A stretch of 64,000 bases of DNA, from positions 753,501-817,500 of the forward strand of contig LSRY02000044.1 of the NCBI GenBank assembly GCA_001643675.2, given 5' to 3'. Origin of the DNA: Monocercomonoides exilis. Lineage: Eukaryota; Preaxostyla; Oxymonadida; Polymastigidae. Under the pieces are notes generated by a model, which did not search any database, was not told where the DNA came from, and saw only the letters and a program-made list of their open reading frames with translations. Shown piece after piece: positions 47,467 to 57,140 of the stretch (position 1 is the stretch's first letter; each line of letters begins with the position of its first letter). The position numbers were made by a program, and so were the translations under genes.

Positions 47467-47924
47467 CTTTTAAGGATGAAATTTTTATTATTTTTTATAA
47501 AATTCTTCTCTCTCATTCTCTCTCATTATTTTTTAAGCGATGCTTTGAATAAATCATTAACCTGTTGTTGTTTTGCATCTCATTTAAAATATGTTTGTGA
47601 ACCTTTGAAATATTTTATCTTATTGATTTTAAAATTATTTTGCATTGATCTACTCTAATTTAATAACTTGTTCGTGAATGATTCACTTTTTTCTTTCATT
47701 AATATTTTTTTTGTTTTTACTAATTTAAAAATTTCTTGTTATTTCAAAATAAACTTTGAGAAAATCCGATTATATTTGTTTGCTTTTTTATTAACTCATG
47801 ACTTGTATTTTGAAATATTTAATGCGATAATCATTAAACAATTTTTTACAAATACAAAAGAATATTTCATGATCTGATCTGTAATTTTATTTATTGATTA
47901 TTGATTTCTTTATTTTGATATCAT
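47467..47924. other. Intergenic spacer
   Basis: AT-rich spacer of 458 bases between two + strand genes. Nothing recognised. Confidence 0.5.
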
Positions 47925-49358
47925 ATGCCAACATCAATATTTATTACTGATGGATTTGGATTGATATTAAAAAATATAATTTTTAAGTTTTGCTGGGGAA
48001 TATTGCTTTTAGTTGTTATCTGTTTTATTTTTCAACTTGTATGAATTTTTTCTATAAGTTTTTCATGTCGATATTAATTTCTTCAAATAAAAAAAATTTG
48101 ACCATTAGTTTCAACTTCCATCGGATTTAAAGGCTATTTTTGATTATGACCCGGCAACATCTTCATACATTGAAGCTTTATTTTGCATGTATATTTCGGC
48201 TTTTATCCAACAAGATAATGTGATTTCTATTTTTTAATTATTTCTCTTTACACAAGGCCTGGGCTGCATGCGATTATGATTTATCGTGTTGCGCATATGC
48301 TTCATAAATGCCATATTCCATATTTACCAAGAATAATATCCACAATTGGAAGATTTCTGACAGACGTTGACATTCATCCAGGAGCAAAATTAGGTATCAA
48401 AAGTTAGATGTTATTTAGATTCCAGAAGTTTTTTTGCATAATTTTTTACTCCATAAATAAAGGAAGGGGTATTATAATCGATCATGGATGCAGTGTAGTT
48501 ATTGGAGAGACGGTCGAAGTGGGAAATAATTGCATCATATACCAAAATGTGACACTTGGAGGTTTAAACACATTTATTCAAATGGAATTCAATATTTTTT
48601 GTGAAAAACAATAAATACTATTTATTTCAAAATTTCTAGGTACTGGAAAAGGAACAAAGGGGCAAAAGAGACATCCGACACTCGGATCGCACGTTGTTGT
48701 GGGGAATGGGGCAAAAATACTTGGCCCAATCAAAGTCGGCGATCGAGTCAGAATTGGGGCTGGATCTGTTGTGCTGAAAGATGTGGACGATGACTGCACT
48801 GTTGTTGGGGTGCCTGGGAGAGTTGTGAGGAAGAAGACAGTCGAAGTTGACAGAAACGAGTTGGAGCACGGAGAAGTTCCGGTATGCTATCTGAAGCATT
48901 ACAAGCTTTTCTGATCATCAATTTTGTTTACATTTTTTATTTGAATTTTTGTATTTTCTTCATGTGCTGAAATCATCAAATGCAACAAATGATATATTTG
49001 AAATAATTCTTTCACAACTTTTGTATTCAATATGCATTTTGTGTTATTTTTGTCTTGTTTCATTAGGATGTGGAAGCGTATGTTATGAAGGATCTGTTCA
49101 AATGGCGGCTGAAGATGACTGAAGAGTTTGAAGGGCTGAAGAAGAGTGTGCAGCTTGTTGGGCAGTGGATGGGCATGTTGGAAGAGAAGAGACTGACAAA
49201 CAGCCAGCACAATTCAGACACAGCAGAAGCAGAATCTGCTGAAAGCAGCAGGCAGACTGACGAAAGGGGAAGAAAAGAGAAAGAGGCAGGCAATGGAATG
49301 GCTGCTATCCCACACGGAATATCTTCAATCTCTTCTTCTCTTACTTATTCTACTGGTA

Positions 49359-49389
<31 letters not shown>

Positions 49390-51460
49390 TTCTTCTTCTT
49401 TATCTTCATTACTTCCATTGTTGAATGCTCCTTCAATTCAAAATTCTTCAGATGTTTATGCCATAGCACCTCTCTCATCATCTTCATCATCATCATCATT
49501 GCTAACATCTTCAATCCCATCCACTTCATCATCATCATCATCTTCTTCTTCTTTTATTCCTCCAACAAACAGAAAACGAGCCAATGAAGAGAAAAGCAGC
49601 ATATCTTCACTCAATTCATCTTCTGAAAGTACACTCACACCCTCAAAAACACCACATCAACTTTCTTCTTCTCTTACATCACCTTCACTTCCCTCTTCTT
49701 CATCAGCATCTCCTTCTTCTGCTTCTTCTGCTTCTTCTGCTTCTTCTGCTTCTTCTGCTTTGTCCTCTCGTTCGCATTCACCATCTTCTGCTTTTCTTCA
49801 GCAAACACAAGACAATTCACATACAATTTCATCTTCTCCTCTATCTTTATCATCATCATCATCATCATCATCTTCTTCTTCTTCTTCTTCCTCATCTATT
49901 TCTTCATCACAGCCATTTCCTCGTGTTCTTCCTCCTTCTGTATATCCTCCTTCTTCGTATTCTCATTCTTCCCAATTTTCTGATCAGACATATCCTTTCC
50001 CAGCTTCATATGCGTCTTATCTGCCTCCTCTTCCTCCGCATCCATCGCAATATCCAATCACATCTCATCCTCCTCTTCCACTTTCACTTCCTCTTCCTTT
50101 TCCTCCCTTCAATCCAAATGCCTTTCCTTATCCTCCTTCTTCTTCTCCTTATCCTCTTAATCCTCCTTTCTATTCCTATCCTCCTCTCCCTCCATTCGAT
50201 CCTCTTCAACCTTCCGTCCTTCCATCATCTTCTCTTCCTTCTCAGCCATCTCGTCCGCCTTCTTCTTTGAGGAGCGAGCGAAGAAGAAGGCGTCTGGAAA
50301 GAGAAAAGATGGAGAAAGAGACAGAAAGGCTGTTTGGAGTGAGGAGGAGGAGAGGAAAAGAGAGAGAGCTGATGAAGAATGCAGCTGGATGGACAGACGA
50401 TGAGATGGTGATGGCAGCGATTGAGTCAGCAACACAGGAGGAAGGCAGCTCTGAGGAAGATGAGGAGTTTGAGGAAGAGAATGAAGCAGAGAATGAGGAA
50501 GGAGACGAAGAGAGAGATGAAGAAGGAGGAGAAAAGGAAAGAGAAAACAGGAATTGGGAGACGAAGATGATGCTGAAAAGAAAGAAAGAAATGCGAAAGA
50601 GGGAAAGAGAGGAAGAAGAGGCAGCGATTGTGTCTGATGCCATTGAAGACTTTATGACAGAAGGCGAAGACGATTACGTTGCAATGAAGAATGAAGGAAG
50701 AGTGTTAGGAAGATCTTTGAGAGAGCAGAAAGGGGTATTCGTGGACGAGAGCAAAGCAAATGAAAACAGAAACAAAAGATTGAGAGAAATGCGTGTGAGG
50801 CAACTTTATGAAAGCTCTGTGGAAAAAGAGATGTTAATTGCACAGCTTCAGAGGAAGCTGGAATTACTTGCATCAAATGCATCTTCATCTTCATCTTCCT
50901 CTTCCTCTTCATCTTCAACAACAACAACAACAACAACAACATCATCATCATCATCTTCTTCTTCCTCTTCTTTATCTTCTGAACATCGTCTTCCACTTCC
51001 TCCATCTGCCTTTTCGTGCTGCCATTCACCGCATGTGAAGTATTCACACTGTTTGTGCATCAAACCGACGACGGTGCAGAAGCCGATGCTTGTCGACGCT
51101 AACAACCAAATCACCTGCAGCTGCTGCTGCGACGAAGAGAACGAGCTGCAAGAGGAAGGCAAAGAGGAAGGCAAAGAGGAAGGCAAAGAGGAAGGCAAAG
51201 AGGAAGGCAAAGAGGAAGGAAAAGAGAATGTTGCTATTAATTCAGAGAACAAACACTGTGATAATGAAAAACTCAGCAGAGACGACATAGCTTCGTGTCT
51301 GTTTGCTCTTGAGGATTCTGCTCTGCTTCAGCAGAACACACTTCAAACTTCTCTTCCGCCTTCTTTTTCGAGTTCTTTGCCTGAATACCAAAGTCGTTGC
51401 CAATTGAGAAAACTCAAAGGGGAATGTGTGCAAAGTGAGGGAAAAAAGAAAGAAGAGTGA
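47925..51460 (+). CDS. Serine acetyltransferase with N-terminal membrane anchor and giant C-terminal extension
   Basis: Six exons, join(47925..48038,48109..48188,48257..48393,48463..48561,48640..48881,49067..51460), about 1,021 residues, all phases agreeing. The first exon gives a hydrophobic segment ([17 protein letters not shown]). Then comes a bacterial-type CysE/EpsC core: [58 protein letters not shown] (catalytic His region), [44 protein letters not shown]. The next exon continues the usual CysE tail ([13 protein letters not shown]), which argues that the long exon belongs to the same protein. The rest, about 790 residues, is Ser/Pro-rich, then Glu/Arg helical, then a Cys-rich patch ([10 protein letters not shown]) and EEGK repeats. 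The enzyme makes O-acetylserine for cysteine synthase. Confidence 0.8.
51152..51223 (+). repeat. Six 12-bp tandem repeats (EEGK)
   Basis: GAGGAAGGCAAA repeated six times, nearly perfect, in frame inside the serine acetyltransferase extension. Confidence 0.97.
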
Positions 51461-52037
51461 TGTTATATTTTTTATCCTTTTATTTGTGAAAGTTATCTTA
51501 TTTCCTAAAGTCATCATATTTGCAATTAATATTGCAGTTTTGAAATAGATTTATTTCACCAATCATGCTCGACTTTTATTGACTGCATCACAGTTGTTAT
51601 TTATTTTTATTTATACACTAAAGCTCAATTCTTATCACAATCCATTTTACACGTTTTTTTTGTGATTATAACCGAACTTGATTTTTGCAGGAACTTCTTT
51701 TCCATATAAAATTTTTACAAAATTTATTTTTTACCGAAAAAAAAAAAAAAAAGAAAGAAAGAAAACAACAACAACAACAACAACGACAATAATAATAATA
51801 ATAATAATAATAAGAAATTGAAGAAGAATTAGAATTAAAAGAAGAAGAAGAAGATGAGGATGAGGATGAAGATTGCTGAGTCGATATGAAAGGTGATTTA
51901 AAAGTGAATGGTGAAGTTACAGCGGAAGAAGAAGATGGAGACTGTTGTAATGAAACAAAAGGAGATTGGAAAGAGAATGGAGAAGATGACGCTGAAGATG
52001 ACGAAGTCACGTTAACTGAATCTTCAGTCTTCTTTTT
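51461..52037. other. Spacer with Ser-coding low-complexity sequence
   Basis: AT-rich spacer. On the - strand, 51666-52010 is open and encodes two similar units (SPFSFQSPFVSLQQS and SPFTFKSPFISTQQS), then poly-Ser, Tyr and Cys runs from TAA, CAA and GAA repeats. It may be a decayed tail of the ABC pseudogene just upstream on the same strand, or chance. Confidence 0.3.
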
Positions 52038-53485
52038 TCAATTGCTTTTATAATCATATTCCGTGTTTTCCCTTTCTCCTTCCACCTCTTCTTCTTCAAT
52101 ACCATCTTCATTCTCCTCAACCAACACGCCAGTCTCCTTCGCAACCTCCGCAGACTCCTCTGCCTTCCCTGTCTTTCTGATTCTTCCGTCTTTCTCCATC
52201 GCGATGGCTATGCCAAAATAAGGCAGATATTTCGTGTGATGTGTGATGAACAAGATAGTCTTCTATTTTAAGCAGACGATTGATTGCAATTTGTTCACTA
52301 TCATCTGCTTAACATTGCTCATTTAACACTCGCCAAAATGCCATCCAACGCAAGCACCTCAGCCGATGAATAGACAGCCCTTGCCAGAGCTATCCTCATT
52401 CGCTGCCCACCAGACAGGTTGTATCCTCTTTCGCCCACTTCTGCTTCATCTCCGCCTGGAAGAATGGCCAAGTCTTGTTCCAGACAGCAGGCTTGAATGA
52501 CAAAAGAGTAGCTGATGAGGTCGAAGGGAGCGTGGAAGAGAATGATGGATTTGATGGTTTAGTTGAAAATGTGGGGAATCTGGGATTGAAATGATGGAGG
52601 AACGGATTTGTGATGTATATTAGAAGGAGAATAAAAAACTAAAATACAATCAGAAAAAGAAATGATAAATATAATGTTTAGAAGAGATAAAGAAATTAAA
52701 ATAATATAACAAATAAATAACAACTAATTTTCTTTTATTCTTTCTAACTTACACACCTGAAACACAAAAGCCACTTTTCACCTCAAATAACCTTCCCCTT
52801 CCAAACAGATAGTCTCTCCCAGAAACAACACAAACAGTGCTGACTTGTCACAGCCGACAGGGCCGAAGAGGAGAGCGTGTGAATGTATTGGGAGAGAGAG
52901 GGAAATGTTGTGTGGGATCATAAGAGGAGAAGGTAGAAGAGGAGGAGGAAGAGGGCAGACTAAGGACGGTTCACAGAGGCAACACAACAAGACGACGAAG
53001 GATTGAAAAGTGTGGAGAATAGAGGAATGACGAGAAGAAGAAGAAGAAGAAAATGAAAATGAAGTTTCAAATAAAACAGTTGATGATGATAGTGATTAAT
53101 CTTTTTCTTCTTTTTAGTCCTTTCTTCCTTTTCTTTATTTCCTTCCCTCAACTCCCTCCATTTCCTCCACTCTCATTCCAAACGGCCTAATAACTCTATT
53201 CTCAACTTCTTCTTCTTCCCTTCTCATCTGCAAGCAGACTCGGCTGACTGCAGAAACATCTCCAATGAGTTTGCGTCTGCCTTCTTCAATTTGAATTCTC
53301 TCCAGTTATTTTCTGAGCGATTCAAGGATTTTGGATGGAAAGAAACAAGAAAGACACATCCAAAGGCAAATGCTGAGAAGCGTGAGCCGACGAGCACGAT
53401 AAGGGTGAATGCCTTCATAAGTTACTGCAAGTTGCTGAGATTGAATTGGCGATTGATCTGCAAAGACAAATCCGTTTTTGAGTGA
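52038..53485 (-). pseudogene. Decayed ABCC/MRP-type ABC transporter
   Basis: Pieces of an ABCC-type half transporter read right to left. 53224-53460 gives membrane-domain-like sequence (LMKAFTLIVLVGSRFSAF). 52830-52960 gives the Walker A region LLFGPVGCDKSALF, where the glycine of GCGKS is Asp. 52520-52600 gives the Q-loop SQIPHIFN, then an in-frame TAA where the family has Gly, then [19 protein letters not shown]. 52345-52480 gives [37 protein letters not shown], and Walker B as ALDG instead of LLDD. 52160-52253 gives the switch region ILFITHHTKYLP. Stops, frame breaks and replaced catalytic residues show that it is broken. ABCC proteins are ATP-driven exporters. Confidence 0.72.
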
Positions 53486-53904
53486 AGTTAAAAAGAATGA
53501 ATGAAAGAAATCAATATATTATAAAAGAATACAAAGAAAAAGAAGAAAATTTTACCAAAAATGCAATTCTAAAATGAGGAAAACCTTTTTATAAGAAAAC
53601 TCGTCTTCTTGCCTCTCTGATTGAAGAAATCTGCCTTTGAACATTTCTTCCCTGTCGTTTATTTTTTATTAACTGAAGTTTAAAGAACTTCTGTGCAACA
53701 CTAAAAGAGAAAGTAAAAAAGAGATAGAATGGAAAGAAAAAAATTAGAAATTATCATTGCAAAAAATGTTGCATTTATTTTTATTTTTGATGATCTCTTT
53801 CTTTCTTTCTTTTTCTTTTGTTAATTTTTCAAAAAAAAAACATTGCAAATGCAGCAATAAATTGGATAACACACTTTAATTAAATCAAACATTTCTATCG
53901 TTAT

Positions 53905-54460
53905 CTATTCTGTCTTTTTGATTCGTTTCTTCTTCTTCCATGTGGCTTCAAGGTTTGTCTCGAAATCCACTCCGAAATCGGTGAATCTACAATAACCATC
54001 AAAACAACCCAAAATGATGCGTTTCAACTAAATACAACAAGCGTCTTAAATGAAAAATACACGTTTGGAGGAAATCACCATCAAACGATAAATGTGTTGA
54101 AATGAATTCAAAATCCTGCTTGTGTTTGGTTCCGCATATTGCATTAATCTTTCTTTGCCATCTCAAATTCTTTTTTCTTCACTCAACCTCATAGCCTTTT
54201 GGAATAGAATCTCTTTCAATGCTCGATTAACAATGTTGCTCATTGTTGCCTTGATAAATTCTCTTATGCGTTCGGTAATCATTCTCCCAAATATCAAAAA
54301 AAAGTGAATTGATGAAAGCTTGATTACTTCATCAATCCTCCTTCATCCTGAACAACCCATTCAAGAAGCGAACTATTTATAAAATCATCCTGATATCTCA
54401 AAACGTTTCTCAACACATTAAATTTGAAACATTCACGGAAACCAGCAAACACTCTGAAAT
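53905..54460 (-). CDS. Unassigned multi-exon gene, last exons
   Basis: Two terminal exons fit well: complement(join(53905..53986,54063..54115)) reads DFEFISTHLSFDGDFLQTFT then DFGVDFETNLEATWKKKKRI and KKTE-TAG, with the phase agreeing across a 76-bp intron. Coding-like pieces upstream on the same strand, at about 54160-54300 (ERIREFIKATMSNIVNRALK, then EILFQKAMRLSEEKR) and 54345-54460 (FRECFKFNVLRNVLRYQDDF, then INSSLLEWVVQDEGGLMK), are probable earlier exons, but I could not place their boundaries. The piece ending AMRLSEEKR slightly resembles ABCC membrane domain 1, so part of it could belong to the neighbouring pseudogene. Function unknown. Confidence 0.4.
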
Positions 54461-54998
54461 AACAGAAAAAATCATTTCTAACAAGGAAAGCTTCCAGATA
54501 ACTCTTAATGTGAGGGAAATAAGTGCAATATTTATGTTTGAATTTTAATTTGCAACAATGCTTAAGTGAACAGTTTAATGTTAAAATTGTTGCTTTTTTG
54601 TCACTTTTTTGTAAAGTTCAAAAAAGCACAAAATTTTCCCTTCTTAATTGCACTCAGAATGTTGAAATAGATATTTTTTTAATATTCAACTTCAAACATG
54701 TGGGTTATTTTTCAATTCGTTCAAGTTTTCATTCGAAATTCAATCCATTTCCATGAAATGAATTATTGTTAGTTCGATCAGACAGAAATTAAACTCTTTC
54801 GTATTTGAATTGATACAGACTTTCTCGTTGGCTTCTTTGTGATTTCTTTTTTAACATATAGTTTTTTAACTAGTAAAAGGAATTGGGTTTGTCCTTTATC
54901 TTTCTTTGTCAATCATGAAAGATGTTTTCTGCTTTTTGTGATATTTTCATTGAATGTGATGCTTTGTTTCAAATTGATCTTTGAATGATATGAGCAGA
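54461..54998. other. Divergent intergenic region
   Basis: AT-rich, no supported gene. It must hold the promoter of the gene at 54999. Confidence 0.45.
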
Positions 54999-56446
54999 AT
55001 GGAAACGTGTGATGAAGATAAATCCAGTGATGATGTTCTGGAGCCGTCATGTGTTGAGATATTTTCAAGTTTGTAAACACTAATTATTTATTTTCAAAGA
55101 ATACATGTTTTATGATTTTTGATGATCGGGGAAGAATTGTTTGATCAGTTGGAGCATTGTCCAGAAAGCGAGCAGAGAAAGAAAATTGAAGAGATGAATG
55201 AAATTATTGATGGAATGAATAAGAAAGAATTTGAATCAGTTTTCACAACAAGAATGTTCGACAAAATATACAAAATGATTGATGAAAAGAAAATGACAAT
55301 GGAAAATGCACTTTTGCCGCTGAAGCATGCAGGATATTGCGATGCGCTGAAAAGAAATTTTGATATTAAAATTTTCATTTCTTCGTTGAACAAAAGATTT
55401 GAAAAGATGATTTTTAACGAAAATAAGAAAAAAGAAGGAAAGAACGAAAAGTTACTGGCTGATCTTTGCGAATGCTATCTTTTATTGAGCCCCGAGGTTT
55501 CTTCGGAATTACTTTTAATTTGCGTGCCTTGCTTTCTGAAAGTTGCATCGGTCAAAGAGGAAACCGAGGAAGTTCAAAAAGAAGTGGAAATGGTTTTGCT
55601 GGCTTTGAGCAATATTGTATTAAGTGTATGTTTATTTCTATTTCATTTTTGAAGTTATTGATTTTTTCCGATTTTTGTTAGGAAGTGCCAAAAGAACTGT
55701 ATTTGAATGAAATCAAAGAGATAATCCAATATCATCAGGAACATCACAATCTGACACGACTTGCCTATCAGTCTGCTTGGGGTTTTTTGATTTACAGATT
55801 GGACAAAGACAAAAGCTTGAATGAAGTGATTGTGAATGAATTACACTTTGCGAGAGAAGCAGCAAGAGAACTGGAAGAGCTGACAAAGCGCTTGAATTGG
55901 AAGAATAAATTTGAGGAAACGAGCAAAGAAGAAGCGAATGAATTGCTAGTAATTCGGGGATGGATCCAAACACTTGAGATATTTGTTAGTAGTTGTCAAT
56001 TGTGGAATGAAGAATTCGTTGGACTTATCAGCAGTGTTGTTCAGGTTTTTCGAGAAGCAAAGGATAATTATAGAGATATTTGCGAGCGATGCATTTATAT
56101 TCTTCAAATTGATGCAAAAATTAGAGCAGTGAAAATTGATGTGCTGTTGGAGAGTGAGGCCGTTGATGCTGTTTTGGAGGAGATTTGGCAATCAACGTTG
56201 AATGAAGGCGTGGCACATGAAAGCTTTAACTTCTTTTTGAATGTTTCTGAAAGATTGAAAGAAAAGACAGATAATGAAATGGAAGAAGTGAATAGAAAGG
56301 CAACGAAAATGGAGATATTCGAAAAGATGGAAGAAGAAGGATACGAGGATACTATCGCAAGCCTTTATGAAACATTTGATTTTCTCAACGAAAAATATCA
56401 TGATTATTTATCGTTGCATATTTCTGATTATTTTATAAATGTTTGA
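54999..56446 (+). CDS. Alpha-helical repeat protein, probable lineage-specific family
   Basis: Three exons, join(54999..55068,55135..55625,55682..56446), about 441 residues starting METCDEDKSSDDVLEPSCVE. The first join gives IFSKLFDQLEHCPESEQRKK in phase; the acceptor is a GAAG rather than a pyrimidine-rich site. The whole protein is predicted helical, with HEAT/ARM-like alternation: FDKIYKMIDEKKMTMENALL, KLLADLCECYLLLSPEVSS, VEMVLLALSNIV, TRLAYQSAWGFLIYRLDKDK, LVIRGWIQTLEIFVSSCQLW, VGLISSVVQVFREAKDNYRD, ending SLHISDYFINV. I recall large families of this shape in oxymonad genomes (inference). No enzymatic motif was seen. Cellular role unknown. Confidence 0.8.
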
Positions 56447-57140
56447 ATCAAAAACACTTTTTCTATTTCTGACTCTTCGGAAATTGAATTTGCTAAGTCA
56501 GAAAAAGAAAGGAAACAAAAGAAGAAGAAGAAGAAGAAGAAGAAGAAGAAGAAGAGAGGGAGAATTTGATAACAATCCGAAAAGAATCTTTTTTATCGGA
56601 ACGGGCAATGCCAATTCATTCTTCATCTACATCCTTCAACAACAACAACAACAATTACTCCTTCTCCTTCTCCTTCTCCTTCTCCTTCTCCTTCTCCTTC
56701 TCCTTCTCCTTCTCCTTCTCCTTCTCCTTCTCCTTCTCCTTCTCCTTCTCCTTCTCCTTCTCCTTCTCCTTCTCCTTCTCCTTCTCCTTCTCCTTCTTTT
56801 TCTTTTTCTTCTATTTCTTCTTCATTATCATCCTCTTCATTTTCTTCATCATCTTCATCCTCTTCATCTTCTTCATCTTCTTCATCTTCTTCATTTCTCT
56901 CTCTTTTCCTTCTTCTTCTTTTTAATTTTCTGCATTTTATTCAGTAATCTTTTAAGAGAAGATGATTCATTCATAAGTATGATTTACTATTTATTTGTTT
57001 TTAACAATACTTTAAAAGAAAATAAATGAGAAAAGAAACAGGATCGAAAGAGCGAAAGATTAAAATGAATGGAAGAGAAGAAACATTTGGAGAAAAAGTG
57101 AATCCATTTCAAAAAGAAAAGAGAAAAAAAGTTCGAAGAT
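56447..57140. other. Low-complexity spacer
   Basis: GAA repeat at 56520-56555, a long TTCTCC repeat, then TTC/ATC-rich sequence to about 56925 and an AAAG-rich stretch. ORFs here (poly-Leu, poly-Phe/Ser) are repeat artefacts. Confidence 0.6.
56659..56796. repeat. (TTCTCC)n hexanucleotide repeat, about 23 units
   Basis: Near-perfect 6-bp tandem repeat of 138 bp. Confidence 0.97.

Noticed and set aside
54122-54300. ABCC membrane domain 1 in the - strand piece ending KAMRLSEEKR
   Set aside because: One short similarity only; the following sequence does not continue like an ABCC domain and nearby exons fit another gene.
56439-57029. Poly-Leu ORF over the TTCTCC repeat
   Set aside because: Pure product of a hexanucleotide repeat in an untranslated spacer.
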